64,000 bases of DNA from JAWCQZ01 sp038869515 [NCBI: Halobacteria archaeon] (GCA_038869515.1 JAWCQZ010000010.1:7757-71756), one strand, 5' to 3'; counted from the first letter of the stretch, positions 1 through 8,792 are shown. Notes: generated from the letters alone by a model not told the origin. Numbers and translations are program-made.

Positions 1-411
1 TGGGGGAACTGGGACTACGCGACCCTCCGGGCGAACCAGAAGGACTACTCCTCCGCAGACCGCCTCTACCACACCGCGGTTTCCACCCTCGACCCCGCGA
101 CGAGGAAGGAGATCATCGCCAACCTCCAGATACCGGCCGTCGAGAAGTGGAAACTGAGCGAGAGGCCGGCGCCGGAGACGTCGTCCTTCCTCTCCTCAAT
201 CAAGGAGAACCTCCGCGAGCGGCTTCTCAACCGCGGGGTCCCCGGCGCGGACCAAGACGGCGAGAAACTGACGCTCATCGGAAAGATTGCCAAGAAGACC
301 GGCCTCTACGACCAATATGAGGCATACAACCAGTGCGTCTCGGGCCAGCGGGGGGTCGGCGGATGCCTGGTCGACACCGTCGTCGGACCGCTGGGCGGCC
401 GGAGCCGCTGA
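1..411 (+). CDS. C-terminal end of an unrecognised protein (5' partial)
   Basis: An open frame enters from the left edge in frame 1 and ends at TGA 409-411, giving 136 residues. The codons are strongly C/G-ending, as in the neighbouring genes. The visible part is soluble and helical (motifs such as LTLIGKIAKKTGLYDQYEAY). It has two cysteines near the end (NQCVSGQ and GGCLVD) and no membrane segment. I recognise no family. The tRNA-Val gene starts 17 bases downstream on the opposite strand. The upstream part lies outside the window, so function and full length are unknown. Confidence 0.6.
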   Translation, partial: WGNWDYATLRANQKDYSSADRLYHTAVSTLDPATRKEIIANLQIPAVEKWKLSERPAPETSSFLSSIKENLRERLLNRGVPGADQDGEKLTLIGKIAKKTGLYDQYEAYNQCVSGQRGVGGCLVDTVVGPLGGRSR

Positions 412-427
412 GGCGGTTCCGGGTTCA

Positions 428-500
428 TGGGCCCGCCCGGATTCGAACCGGGGAACTCCGCCATGTCAAGGCGACGTCATAGCCGCTAGACCACGGGCCC
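428..500 (-). tRNA. tRNA-Val (anticodon GAC)
   Basis: The reverse complement folds as a 73-nt class I tRNA without an intron. It has a 7-bp acceptor stem GGGCCCG/CGGGCCC with discriminator A, an AGCGG-type D-loop, a 5-bp anticodon stem closing the loop TTGACAT (anticodon GAC), and a T-arm CCCGG-TTCGAAT-CCGGG. CCA is not encoded. It reads valine GUC codons. A second tRNA-Val (TAC) with the same acceptor stem is at 39206-39277. Confidence 0.95.
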
Positions 501-552
501 GGGGACCTTCACTCCCCACCACCCCCTCGCCCTTTATTCTTTCGGGCAGGAC

Positions 553-1449
553 CTACCGCGGCGCGCAGCGGGGGATCTCGACGCCGAGGACCTGCCGCGT
601 GTCGAGGCCGAGTTCGTGGAGGTGGGCGATGAGGAGACTCACCCCGGGACGGGAGCGGACCATCTCGCGGGCCCTCCCCGAGTCCCCCCTCAGTAGGTAG
701 TCGAGCCACGCCGTCGCGTAGTGGAGGATGAGGTCCTTGGTCCAGTGGGGGACGGAGGGGAGGTCGGAGATGGGGAGGAGGTGCTCCGAGCCGATGATGG
801 AGAGCCACGCCTTCGGCGGGTCGGCGGCGCGGTACATGGGCAGGTCGTTGAAGTAGTTGGGAGCGAGGACGAGGTCGAGGTCCCCCGAGATGAAGAGGGT
901 GTTGGGGTGGACCCGCTTCTCGAGGGGGAGGACGAACGTGGAGGCGGGGGGGAGAATCCAGTTGAAGGGCTGGATGGAGACCCGGGCCTTCACCCGGTCG
1001 TCCCGCACGGTCGCGGCCTGGTAGCCGCCGCGGGAGTGGCCCATGAGGGCCAGGGGCCCCCCCTCGACGACCGATTCCAGGGCGTCGAGGGCCGCCCTGG
1101 CGTTCTCGGCGTTCCTGCGGTGGTAGAACATCCGGCCGTCGATGAAGGTGTCCCACGAGGTCCGGGTGGTCCCCGGGGCGCGCCCCTCCCCGAGGAAGTC
1201 GAAGGCGAGGACGTGGTAGCCCGCGGCCGCCAGGCCGAGGCAGAGGCGGGTGTAGAGCCGGTGGTCCACGAGCCAGGCGGGGCAGAAGACCACCCCCGCC
1301 GGCTCGCCCCCGTTCTCCGGTGGCCGGAAGAGGCGCGCGGGCAGGTCGCCCACGGAGGCCTCCTCGAAGGAGACCCGGCCCAGGGCCCGGGCCGCCCGGT
1401 TGCGCAGGTCGGTGACGTCGGCGAGGAGGGCGAAGGCGCGCCGCACCAT
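553..1449 (-). CDS. alpha/beta-hydrolase (dienelactone hydrolase-like)
   Basis: A 298-residue alpha/beta-hydrolase. The nucleophile elbow GHSRGG places the serine at about residue 139. An acid follows in SGDLDL (about 190-192), and the histidine is in GSEHLL (about 223). The HG-type loop region FCPAWLVDHR precedes strand 4. I see no signal peptide, so it should be cytoplasmic; the substrate cannot be inferred. An ATG at 1467 would add six residues, but the ATG at 1449 sits about 26 bases from the TTTAA element at 1473-1477, matching the leaderless pattern seen elsewhere. That element also fits the divergent aroE start at 1499. Confidence 0.8.
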   Translation of the reverse strand: MVRRAFALLADVTDLRNRAARALGRVSFEEASVGDLPARLFRPPENGGEPAGVVFCPAWLVDHRLYTRLCLGLAAAGYHVLAFDFLGEGRAPGTTRTSWDTFIDGRMFYHRRNAENARAALDALESVVEGGPLALMGHSRGGYQAATVRDDRVKARVSIQPFNWILPPASTFVLPLEKRVHPNTLFISGDLDLVLAPNYFNDLPMYRAADPPKAWLSIIGSEHLLPISDLPSVPHWTKDLILHYATAWLDYLLRGDSGRAREMVRSRPGVSLLIAHLHELGLDTRQVLGVEIPRCAPR

Positions 1450-1470
1450 CCCCCGGAGTCGCCGCAACGG

Positions 1471-1480
1471 TCTTTAACCT
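1471..1480. promoter_or_regulatory. TATA-like element shared by divergent hydrolase and aroE
   Basis: TCTTTAACCT lies midway in the 49-base gap between the two divergent starts. The centre of TTTAA is about 24 bases from the aroE ATG (1499) and about 26 bases from the hydrolase ATG (1449). Archaeal TATA boxes sit about 26 bases before the transcription start, so one box may serve both leaderless transcripts. Confidence 0.5.
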
Positions 1481-1498
1481 CGCGTCCCCGGGAGTCCC

Positions 1499-2353
1499 AT
1501 GGCCCGAGGCCCCCGACGCAGTCCCGTTCACGCTCCGCAACGCGAGCTCCGGGGGCCGGGCACCGAGCGGTTCGGCATCTTCGGCGACCCCGTGGGCCAC
1601 ACCCTCTCGCCGCCGATGCAGGAGGCGGCCTTCCGGGCCCTCGGCATCGACGCGGTCTACCTCCCCTTCCGTGTCCCGCCGGAGCGCCTTGGGGCCGCCC
1701 TGGAGGGGGCCCGTTCCGCGGGGTTCCGGGGGCTCAACATCACGATTCCCCTGAAGGAGGCGGCGTTCCGCCGGGTCCGGCCCACCGAGGCGGCGCGGCG
1801 GATGAAGGCGGTCAACGCGGTGGACCTCCGGCGGGGCGTGGGCCACAACACCGACGGCGAGGGGGCGCTCCGCGCGCTCCTCCGGGCCCGGGTGGAGCCC
1901 CGGGGCCGGAGGCTCCTGCTCCTGGGGGCGGGGGGCGCGGCGCGGGCCGCCGCCCACGTCTTGGCGGAGCGGGGCGCTCAGGTCACCATCGCCAACCGGA
2001 CCCTTTCCCGCGCCCGCGGCCTCGCCCGGGAGGTGGGGGGGCGGGCGGTCCCCCTCGGCGCCCTGGCCCGGGAGGCGCCCCGGGCCGACATCGTGGTGAA
2101 CGCCACCTCGGCCGGCATGGAGGAGGGGTGCCTCCTCCGGGAGTCGTGGCTCCGGCCGGGCCAAGCGGTCTTCGACATGGTCTACCGGCCTCCGGAGACG
2201 GAGTTGCTGCGCCGGGCCCGTCGGCGGGGCGCGCGGGCCTTGAGCGGGGTGGAGATGCTGGTGGAGCAGGGGGCAGCCTCCTTCCGGTTCTGGACCGGAC
2301 GGGAGCCCCCGATCGGAGTGATGCGCCGGGCGGTTCGGGAGCGGCTTCAATGA
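1499..2353 (+). CDS. aroE: shikimate dehydrogenase
   Basis: A 284-residue enzyme that reduces 3-dehydroshikimate to shikimate with NADPH in aromatic amino-acid synthesis. The substrate domain shows the SLSPP-like TLSPPM (35-40), the catalytic Lys of ITIPLK (K86) and Asp of NTDG (D119). The cofactor domain has GAGGAA (143-148) and an NRT motif typical of NADP binding, followed by NATSAG. The first ~22 residues are an Arg/Pro-rich extension, so a later start is possible, but the TTTAA box fits ATG 1499. Its stop overlaps the tyrA start (ATGA at 2350), so the two are co-transcribed. Confidence 0.95.
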   Translation: MARGPRRSPVHAPQRELRGPGTERFGIFGDPVGHTLSPPMQEAAFRALGIDAVYLPFRVPPERLGAALEGARSAGFRGLNITIPLKEAAFRRVRPTEAARRMKAVNAVDLRRGVGHNTDGEGALRALLRARVEPRGRRLLLLGAGGAARAAAHVLAERGAQVTIANRTLSRARGLAREVGGRAVPLGALAREAPRADIVVNATSAGMEEGCLLRESWLRPGQAVFDMVYRPPETELLRRARRRGARALSGVEMLVEQGAASFRFWTGREPPIGVMRRAVRERLQ

Positions 2354-3213
2354 AAATCACAGTTGTCGGCGGCGCGGGCGGCATGGGCAGATTCTTCTGC
2401 CGGTTTTTTGCCAGCAAGGGTTGGGAGGTCCTCCTGGTGGACCTCGACCCCCGGGCCCCCGAGATCGCCACCGAGTTGGGCGTCGGCTACGAGAGCAGCG
2501 GACTCCGGGCGGTGAAGGAGAGCGACGGGGTCCTCGTCTCGGTCCCGATCCCCGCCGCCCCGGAGGCGATCGGGTCCCTCGCCCCCTCTCTGAGGCCGGG
2601 CTCCTTCCTCATGGATGTGACCTCCGTGAAGCGGGGCCCGGTGGATGCGATGAAGGCCTCCGCCCCCGCCGAGGCGGAGGTCATCGGGACCCACCCCCTC
2701 TTCGGCCCCACCGCCCGGGGCCTGGAGGGGCAGACCATCATCCTGACTCCGGTGGGGAGAGGCAAATGGTTCCAGAAAATCCAGGAGCTCTTCGAGTCGG
2801 CGGGGGCCCGCTGCCCGGTGATGACGCCCGAGGAGCACGACCGATGGATGGCGGTCATCCAGGGCCTCACCCATTTCACCCAGCTCGCCTTCGGCCTCAC
2901 CCTGCGGCGCCTCGGCTTCGATGTGGAGAGGGCGCGGGAGTTCATGAGCCCCTCCTACGAGGTCTCCGTGGACCTGGCGGGGCGCATCCTCGCCCAGAAC
3001 CCGAAACTCTACTTCGCCATCCAGAGGGGGCTCGACACGGAGCCGGTCCAGCGGGCCTTCCTGGAGGAGGTGGAGGGCCTCATGAAGCGCGTCCGCCAGG
3101 GCGACGAGGAGGGTTTCGCCCGGGAGTTCGTGGCGGCCCGGGAGCACTTCCGGAAGAGCCAGGAGGCCCTCCAGCGGACCGACGAGCTCATCGCGCGCTA
3201 CCGGAAGCGTTAG
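2350..3213 (+). CDS. tyrA: prephenate dehydrogenase
   Basis: A 287-residue TyrA-family enzyme that oxidatively decarboxylates prephenate to 4-hydroxyphenylpyruvate for tyrosine synthesis. The N-terminal Rossmann fold has GGAGGMG and an acidic residue at the end of strand 2 (VDLD), suggesting NAD. The GTHPLFGP motif carries the catalytic His. The C-terminal helical dimerisation domain contains the H-F-T-Q-type sequence THFTQL. There is no chorismate mutase or ACT domain. It starts within the aroE stop codon (ATGA). Confidence 0.93.
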   Translation: MKITVVGGAGGMGRFFCRFFASKGWEVLLVDLDPRAPEIATELGVGYESSGLRAVKESDGVLVSVPIPAAPEAIGSLAPSLRPGSFLMDVTSVKRGPVDAMKASAPAEAEVIGTHPLFGPTARGLEGQTIILTPVGRGKWFQKIQELFESAGARCPVMTPEEHDRWMAVIQGLTHFTQLAFGLTLRRLGFDVERAREFMSPSYEVSVDLAGRILAQNPKLYFAIQRGLDTEPVQRAFLEEVEGLMKRVRQGDEEGFAREFVAAREHFRKSQEALQRTDELIARYRKR

Positions 3214-3345
3214 GTCGTCCCCTCCGCACCGCCCGCGCCCCGTCGGCGGCCACGCGTGCCGTTGCCGGCAAGGCGAGAGTGTTCCCGAGTGGAGCGGCAA
3301 CGGCGTCACCTTTATCGCCCCGGGGTCTTGGACGTTGCGACGGCG

Positions 3346-4572
3346 ATGGCACATCGTCCCTGGGTGGGGCTCCTCCTGCTGGCGCTCCTCGCGCTCCCCG
3401 CCGCCGCCCAGCCGCCGGTCCTCCGGGTCACTCCCGACATCGTCGACCCCGACCTCCAGCCAGGCGAGCGGGGGAACGCCATCGTCACGCTTGCCAACGG
3501 GGGGAACCAGACCCTCACCCGACTCCGGTTGACCGCGCTCCTCGAGCCCCTCACCTCCCAGATCCAGGTCTCGCCGCGCTACCTGGAGAGGATCGACGGC
3601 GAGCAGTCGGCCCAGGTGAACCTCCCGCTCTCGGTGAACCCGGGGGCGGAGAAGGGGACCTTCACCATCCGTGTTGTGGTGAACTACTCACGGGGGGCCC
3701 TGGAGGAGTCGGCCGAGGGTTATGTCCGCATCAACATCACCAACCCGCCTCTCCTGGACGTGGTGGGGGTCCGGGCCGAGCCGCAGCCCGTGCCCCGCCA
3801 GCCCTTCAACCTCCAGGTGACGGTGAAGAACCAGGGGGTCGGGACCGCCCGCCACGTCCGCCTCCTCTTCGCCTACGAGGTCTCCCAGCAGCAGGAGGTC
3901 AACCCCACCCAGGCCTTCAGCCCGTCGGCGCTCGCCCAGTCCAACCTCCAGCTGGTCGAGATCCCCTTCAACCCCCTCCGGGACTTCATCGGATACGCAG
4001 GAACGCTGCGGCCCGGCGAGGAGGCCGTGGTGGAGTTCCCCCTCGTCTCCGGGGAGGGGGCGAAGTCGGGACCCTACTCTATCCCGGTCACCCTCCTCTA
4101 CCAGAGCGACAACGGCCAGGAGCAGAGCCCGGTGAAGACCGTGGTCGGCTTCGTTCTCGGCGGGGCGCCCCGCCTCGAGGTGGCGGGGGTCCGGACCGAC
4201 CCGGCCCGGGTGTCGCCGAACCAGGAGCTCCTCCTCACGGTCCAGTTGGAGAACGCCGGGACGGGCGAGGCGCGCTCGGTCAGGGCGGTCCTCGACGGCC
4301 GCGCCACCGAGTTCCTCGGGACCGTCCGGCCCCGGGACGTCGCCTCCCCCCTCTTCGCCCTGCGCTCCGGCCCCGCCGGCCTGGAGAACCACACCCTCGA
4401 GGTCCGCTACCTCGACGGCGAGGGGCGGGAACTCACCCTCCGGGAGGGGCTCACGGTCAACGTGGCGGGCGGCGGAAACGGTGGACCGGGGACCGCCGCC
4501 GGGGCCCTGCTCCTCGCAGCCGCGCTGGGGGCGCTCTGGTGGATGCGCCGCAGGCGCAAGACCCCCGATTGA
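3346..4572 (+). CDS. secreted, membrane-anchored CARDB-like surface protein
   Basis: A 408-residue exported protein. Residues 1-22 form a signal peptide ending AAAQP. Repeated beta-rich domains follow that resemble CARDB/COG1361 adhesion modules (phrases such as VTVKNQGVGTARHV and VQLENAGTGEARSV). A Gly-rich linker, one transmembrane helix near residue 385 and a basic tail end the chain. An in-frame GTG at 3256 would extend it, but TTTATC at 3311-3316 lies 30-35 bases before ATG 3346 and supports the shorter, leaderless form. The gene directly abuts an FtsX permease and an ATPase, so it probably serves that ABC system as its extracytoplasmic partner. Confidence 0.8.
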   Translation: MAHRPWVGLLLLALLALPAAAQPPVLRVTPDIVDPDLQPGERGNAIVTLANGGNQTLTRLRLTALLEPLTSQIQVSPRYLERIDGEQSAQVNLPLSVNPGAEKGTFTIRVVVNYSRGALEESAEGYVRINITNPPLLDVVGVRAEPQPVPRQPFNLQVTVKNQGVGTARHVRLLFAYEVSQQQEVNPTQAFSPSALAQSNLQLVEIPFNPLRDFIGYAGTLRPGEEAVVEFPLVSGEGAKSGPYSIPVTLLYQSDNGQEQSPVKTVVGFVLGGAPRLEVAGVRTDPARVSPNQELLLTVQLENAGTGEARSVRAVLDGRATEFLGTVRPRDVASPLFALRSGPAGLENHTLEVRYLDGEGRELTLREGLTVNVAGGGNGGPGTAAGALLLAAALGALWWMRRRRKTPD

Positions 4573-5730
4573 ATGGGCTCCATCTACCTCCGCTACGCCC
4601 TCCGGAACTTCGCCCACCGGAGAGGGCGGACCGCCCTGACCCTCCTCGGGGTCACCATCGGCGTTGCCGCCATCGTCACCCTGGTGGCCCTGGCCGACGG
4701 GCTCCAGTCGGCGGTCATCAGCACCCTCGAAAAGGTCCAGCGCATTACTGTGACCCAGCGGGGGGTCCTCTTCCCCGAGTCGAGCATCCTCCCCGCCGAC
4801 ACGGTGGAGCGGGTCGAGCGGGTGGAGGGGGTCCTCCAGGCAAGCCCCCAAATCCACCGCACCCTTGGCTCCATCGAGTCCAAGGAGGTCACCTTCAACC
4901 TCATCGGCGGCCCTCCGCCCTCCCTCCTCGGAATCGACCCCGCCCGGGAGAGGCTCTCCCCCGGATCCATGGTTCTGCGGAGCCTCCGCACCGGCCGCTT
5001 CCTCATTCCCGGGGACCGGCTCTCCGCGGTTCTCGGGAAGGACATCGCGGAGGCGTTCCACAAGCAGGTGGGCGACGTCCTCCGGCTCGAAAAGCGGGAG
5101 TTCAGGGTGGTGGGCATCTTCGAGACCGGCTCGCCCTTCGTGGACGGGGTGGTGGTGGTCCCCCTTGAGATCGCCCGGGAGATGGCGGGGCTCCGGTCGG
5201 GGGAGGTGAACACCGTGACGGTGGACGTCCGGGAGGTCTCCGACATCGACCGGGTGGCCAGGCGCATCGCGCTGAAAATCCCCGAGGTGAACGCGGAGAC
5301 CCCCGCCACCTCGGCGGCGCAGCTCTCCGACCTCCTCGGGACCGTCCGCTCCTCCGCCTTCGCGGTGACCGCCCTGGCGGCCATCGTGGGGGGGATCGGC
5401 GTGACCAACTCGATGCTGATGAACGTTCTGGAGCGGCGCCGTGAGATCGGCGTCCTGAAGGCGGTGGGGTGGTCGAACGGCGAGGTGATGCGGGCCATCC
5501 TGCTGGAGGGGGCCGCCATCGGCCTCCTCGGGGGCACGGTCGGGGCGGTCCTGGGGGCGGCGGCCCTCCCCGCCATCCAGGCGGCCCAGCCGAGCCTCGC
5601 CTACAACCTCTCGCCGGCCCTCGTGGTCCAGGCGCTCCTCTTCGCGCTCTTCCTGGGGCTCCTCGGGGGGCTCTACCCCGCATGGTCCACCACCCGCATC
5701 CAGCCCGCGGAGGCGCTGCGCTATGAGTGA
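4573..5730 (+). CDS. ABC transporter permease, MacB/FtsX type
   Basis: A 385-residue permease with the four-helix MacB/LolC topology. A first transmembrane helix (about 20-42) is followed by a long extracytoplasmic MacB-PCD domain (about 45-250). Three helices of the FtsX domain complete it, starting at AAIVGGIGVTNSMLMNVLERR and ending in a PAWSTTRIQPAEALRYE tail typical of the family. It starts on the base after the surface-protein stop and overlaps the ATPase start by 8 bases. The three genes therefore form one operon for a mechanotransducing export system of unknown substrate. Confidence 0.9.
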   Translation: MGSIYLRYALRNFAHRRGRTALTLLGVTIGVAAIVTLVALADGLQSAVISTLEKVQRITVTQRGVLFPESSILPADTVERVERVEGVLQASPQIHRTLGSIESKEVTFNLIGGPPPSLLGIDPARERLSPGSMVLRSLRTGRFLIPGDRLSAVLGKDIAEAFHKQVGDVLRLEKREFRVVGIFETGSPFVDGVVVVPLEIAREMAGLRSGEVNTVTVDVREVSDIDRVARRIALKIPEVNAETPATSAAQLSDLLGTVRSSAFAVTALAAIVGGIGVTNSMLMNVLERRREIGVLKAVGWSNGEVMRAILLEGAAIGLLGGTVGAVLGAAALPAIQAAQPSLAYNLSPALVVQALLFALFLGLLGGLYPAWSTTRIQPAEALRYE

Positions 5731-6397
5731 CGCGGTCCTGGAGGCCCGGGAGGTCACGAAGGTCTACACCCTCGGAAAGGAGCGGGTCCGGGCCCTCGAC
5801 GGGGTGAGCCTCCGGGTCGCCCGCGGCGAGTTCCTCGGCGTCTTCGGCGCGTCGGGGAGCGGCAAGTCCACCCTCCTGAACATGCTCGGGGCGCTCGACC
5901 GCCCCACCTCCGGCGACGTCCTCGTCGAGGGGGAGAACGTCGCCCGCCTCCGGGACGCGGCCCTCTCCCGCATCCGGCGGGAACGCATCGGCTTCGTCTT
6001 CCAGACCTTCCACCTCCTCGCCAACCTCACCGCCCTGGAGAACGTCATGGCGCCGCTGCTGCCGGTGGCGCGGGAGGCGACCCTCCGGACGCGGGCCGAG
6101 GAGCTCCTGCGGCGGGTGGGCCTCGGGGAGCGGCTCCGCCACCGCCCCTTCGAACTCAGCGGCGGGCAGCGGCAGCGGGTGGCCGTCGCCCGGGCCCTGG
6201 TCAACCGCCCGCGGTTCATCCTCGCCGACGAGCCCACCGGCAACCTCGACTCCAAGACCGGGGAGGAGATCCTCGACCTCTTCCAGGCGCTGAACCGGGA
6301 GGGGCAGACCCTGGTGGTGGTCTCCCACAACCCGGCGCTGGCGGACCGGTGCCACCGGTCGGTCGAGCTTCTCGACGGGAGGATCGCGGGGAGCTAG
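5723..6397 (+). CDS. ABC transporter ATPase, LolD/MacB type
   Basis: A 224-residue nucleotide-binding subunit. Walker A is GASGSGKST (42-50), the Q-loop is FVFQTFHLL, the signature is LSGGQRQRV, Walker B is FILADEPTGNLDS, and the H-loop is VVVSHN. The RERIGFVFQ/NLDS features are those of the LolD/MacB class that pairs with FtsX-like permeases. It partners the permease just upstream. Its stop codon overlaps the stop of the convergent MBL-fold gene by 4 bases (6394-6397). Confidence 0.93.
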   Translation: MSDAVLEAREVTKVYTLGKERVRALDGVSLRVARGEFLGVFGASGSGKSTLLNMLGALDRPTSGDVLVEGENVARLRDAALSRIRRERIGFVFQTFHLLANLTALENVMAPLLPVAREATLRTRAEELLRRVGLGERLRHRPFELSGGQRQRVAVARALVNRPRFILADEPTGNLDSKTGEEILDLFQALNREGQTLVVVSHNPALADRCHRSVELLDGRIAGS

Positions 6398-7020
6398 GTC
6401 TCCACGAGGCCGCCGGTCACCAGGTCCACGAACCGGCGGGCGGACCTGACCCGGTAGACCGGGTTGGTCCTCTTCTCGGAGTCCACCGTGGAGGCGGGGC
6501 GCGGCCCGTAGTCGTGGCCGGGGCAGACTTCAAGCTCGGGGTCGAGGCCCGCGATGCGCTGCAGGCTCTCCCACATCTTCGCCGGGTCGGAGTCGGGGAG
6601 GTCCACCCGGCCGAAGGAGCCCACGAAGAGGGTGTCGCCCGTCAGAAGCTTCCCCTTCACCTCGAACGTGACGCTGTCCTCCGTGTGGCCGGGAGTGTGG
6701 AGGACGCCGATTTTCACCCGCTCGCCGAGGCGGAGCACGTCCCCCTCCTTCAGCGCCAGTTCGGGCGACACAGGGGAGACCTTGTGCGCGGCTGTTTTGG
6801 CCCCCGCGTCCCTCGCCAGCCGCTTGGCGTCTGCGGAGTGGTCGATGTGGTGGTGGGTGGTGAGGACGTAGGCGACCGAGTAGCCCGCCTCGTCGGCGAG
6901 CCTCTGGAGGGGCCTGCCGTCGAAGGAGGGGTCCACGACGGCGGCCAGCTTGGTTCCCGGGTCGCCGACGAGGTAGGAGAAGTTGGCGGCGAGGTGGCTG
7001 AGGCTCCGCTCGAACAGCAT
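6394..7020 (-). CDS. MBL-fold hydrolase, glyoxalase II / persulfide dioxygenase-like
   Basis: A 208-residue metallo-beta-lactamase-fold protein. It has the metal motif THHHIDHS, a second-shell PGHTEDS, GDTLFVGSFGRVDL and PGHDYG. The order of these motifs is closest to the ETHE1/glyoxalase II branch, where one or two metals act on glutathione-type or persulfide thiol substrates. Which thiol an archaeon would use cannot be told from sequence. It is transcribed convergently with the ABC operon. Confidence 0.82.
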   Translation of the reverse strand: MLFERSLSHLAANFSYLVGDPGTKLAAVVDPSFDGRPLQRLADEAGYSVAYVLTTHHHIDHSADAKRLARDAGAKTAAHKVSPVSPELALKEGDVLRLGERVKIGVLHTPGHTEDSVTFEVKGKLLTGDTLFVGSFGRVDLPDSDPAKMWESLQRIAGLDPELEVCPGHDYGPRPASTVDSEKRTNPVYRVRSARRFVDLVTGGLVET

Positions 7021-7023
7021 GGG

Positions 7024-7182
7024 CTACCCCGGGTCTCCCCCCGCGTCGCCGTCCCCGGAGTCGCCGGGGGCCTCCCCGCTCTCCCCGCCGCCCTCCCTCT
7101 CATCGTCCGCCCCGTCCTCCAGCGGGAGGTCCTCCTCCCCCCTCTCCGGCGCGCGCCGCTCCCGCTTCTTGAGCCAGCCCAT
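7024..7182 (-). CDS. possible small acidic protein
   Basis: A 52-codon frame starting ATG 7182 directly after a GGAGG sequence, with a very acidic, Gly/Asp-rich tail. It lies between the ATP synthase subunit D gene and the MBL gene on the same strand and would fill an otherwise empty 210-base gap. No family is recognised. The low-complexity composition means it could be fortuitous. Confidence 0.3.
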   Translation of the reverse strand: MGWLKKRERRAPERGEEDLPLEDGADDEREGGGESGEAPGDSGDGDAGGDPG

Positions 7183-7235
7183 CCTCCGGGAGGGGGAGGG
7201 GGCGCGGAAAACGGTTGCGCCTGGCCGCGGCGGCC

Positions 7236-7922
7236 TCAAGCCGCCCCGACCCTCATGCTCCCCGCATCGGTCGAAACGGGGTGGGCCGTGGCCGCTTCCG
7301 CCTCCCCCTTTGCCTTGATGCGCTTCAGCCGGAAGATGTTCTCCCGCTCCATCTCCTCCAGCCGGAGGGTGATGAAAGCGGCCTGGGATTTCAGCCGCGG
7401 GATGACCCGGAACTCGAGGGCGTTGACCCGCCGCTTCGTGGCCTCCACTTCGTCCAGCAGCTTCCGGAGCGTGGTCTCCACCTCGGCGGCGTAGAGGATG
7501 TCCTCGAGGAGCGCCTCGTAGGCCTCCGCCACCACGTCGATTCGGTCGCTGGTCCCGATGACGCCGTAGCCCCGCTCCAGGAGCCGCTTGCGCGCAGCCC
7601 GCGCCTCGACCTTGGGGACGAGGACCCCCATGACGTTCTTGCTGCCCAGTTCGAGAGCCGGCAGCTCCCGCAGGGCGTCGGCGGCGCTGCGGATGGCCAT
7701 CGCCCCGTCCACCGCCTCGGCCAGGGCCCGCTTCTGCTCGGCCCGGAGGTAGTCCGCGACGATTTTCGAGCGGACGTCCTTGGCCTTGTTCAGGACCGCG
7801 AAGAACTCGAGGATGAGGCCGTCCCGCTTCATCTTCAGGAGGCGGTGGCCCATCTCGCTCAGCTTGATGCGCCGCTTCAGGGCGATGAGTTCGGAGCGGG
7901 TCGGCTTGACCTCGGCGGACAT
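7236..7922 (-). CDS. atpD: A-type ATP synthase subunit D
   Basis: A 228-residue coiled-coil subunit of the central rotor stalk of the archaeal A1Ao ATP synthase. The N-terminus VKPTRSELIALKRRI and following KRDGLI are diagnostic, and the C-terminal half (EVEATKRRVNALE, RLEEMERENIFRLKRIK) forms the second long helix. The protein should sit at the membrane with the catalytic A3B3 head. No other ATP synthase genes are in the window, so this subunit stands apart. On the minus strand GTTAAAAG at about 7945-7952 is a likely TATA box. Confidence 0.93.
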   Translation of the reverse strand: MSAEVKPTRSELIALKRRIKLSEMGHRLLKMKRDGLILEFFAVLNKAKDVRSKIVADYLRAEQKRALAEAVDGAMAIRSAADALRELPALELGSKNVMGVLVPKVEARAARKRLLERGYGVIGTSDRIDVVAEAYEALLEDILYAAEVETTLRKLLDEVEATKRRVNALEFRVIPRLKSQAAFITLRLEEMERENIFRLKRIKAKGEAEAATAHPVSTDAGSMRVGAA

Positions 7923-7982
7923 GGAACGACGGTGGACGGGGGCCCCTTTTAACTTTCCGGCGGGGGCCGGGGCGGGCCCCGC

Positions 7983-8762
7983 TCACTCGTTCTCGATTCT
8001 AGGGGCGAGCAGATACTCGACGCTCCCCTTCCCGCCCGCGACCTCGAACTTCATCTTCACCGGGTAGTCGCTCCCCAGCTCCAGGGAGACCTCGGGGGCC
8101 TTGCCGATGGCCTTGGTCATGTCGGAGAGGTAGTCGAGGCTGTAGAGGGAGCGGATTTTCGACGGCTTCGAGGCCCACTTCAGCTCGATGAGGCTCGCCT
8201 TGGGAATCTCCAGCCGGACCCGGTCGGTGTCCCCCTTGGCCTCCATGGCGAAGGCGTCCTCCTCCACGGCCAGGGCGAGGTAGTCGCTCACCTTCTCGGC
8301 GGCCCGGATGCCGGTCCGGAAGTCCGCCCCGGCGAGGCGGACCCGGGCCGGGAGGTCGAGGGGCGGGATGGTGGGGTCCTTGCGGATGTGCGCCAGGTCG
8401 AGGAGCCCGAGGGAGGCCTTCAGGTTGCCCAGGACGAGGTGGAGCTTCCGGGCCTCGTCGTCCACCTCGATTTCGACCCGGTCGGCCCCCTCCGCCATCC
8501 CGAGGAACTCCAGGAACTTCTTCAGGTCCACCCCGAACTCCGCCTCCCTCCCCTCGAACTTCTCGAACCCCTTGGCGGCGAGGCTGATGGCGACCATCGC
8601 CACGTTGGCCGCGTCCACAGCCCGGAGGGTGAGCTCCCCCCTGGAGACCTTGAATCGCCCCTCGTCCACGAGGATGGAGGCCGCCTCCAGGGAGTCCCGC
8701 AGGACCCCGGCGCCGATGGAGGCGCGGAAGACGGTGACCGCAGAACCGGCAGCGGAGGGCAT
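7983..8762 (-). CDS. pcn: DNA polymerase sliding clamp PCNA
   Basis: A 259-residue PCNA that encircles DNA and tethers polymerase, ligase and FEN-1. Hallmarks are the paired clamp domains with LRAVDAANVAMV, the interdomain connector region and the C-terminal LLAPRIENE, which contacts PIP-box partners. Its length is standard. The TTTAAA box at 8786 places a leaderless start at ATG 8762. That box appears to be shared with the divergent membrane-protein gene at 8815. RFC large subunit (37898-39073), its loader, is also in the window. Confidence 0.96.
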   Translation of the reverse strand: MPSAAGSAVTVFRASIGAGVLRDSLEAASILVDEGRFKVSRGELTLRAVDAANVAMVAISLAAKGFEKFEGREAEFGVDLKKFLEFLGMAEGADRVEIEVDDEARKLHLVLGNLKASLGLLDLAHIRKDPTIPPLDLPARVRLAGADFRTGIRAAEKVSDYLALAVEEDAFAMEAKGDTDRVRLEIPKASLIELKWASKPSKIRSLYSLDYLSDMTKAIGKAPEVSLELGSDYPVKMKFEVAGGKGSVEYLLAPRIENE

Positions 8763-8784
8763 ATGCGACAGACCCGCCGGAGGA

Positions 8785-8792
8785 GTTTAAAC
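8785..8792. promoter_or_regulatory. palindromic TATA box between pcn and a divergent gene
   Basis: GTTTAAAC is a perfect palindrome. Its centre (8788.5) lies 26.5 bases from both the pcn ATG (8762, minus) and the ATG at 8815 (plus). The whole gap is 52 bases and holds no other A/T-rich stretch, so one symmetric element must serve both leaderless promoters, or one of the starts is wrong. Confidence 0.65.

Noticed and set aside
509-2350. Long minus-strand open frame (613 codons) across the hydrolase, aroE and their promoter
   Set aside because: It is an antisense shadow typical of very GC-rich DNA, with Pro/Arg/Gly-dominated translation and no domain.
3688-5757. 689-codon minus-strand frame opposite the ABC transporter genes
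   Set aside because: It is antisense to three well-supported genes, and the translation is repetitive Asp/Gly/Arg/His with no domain.
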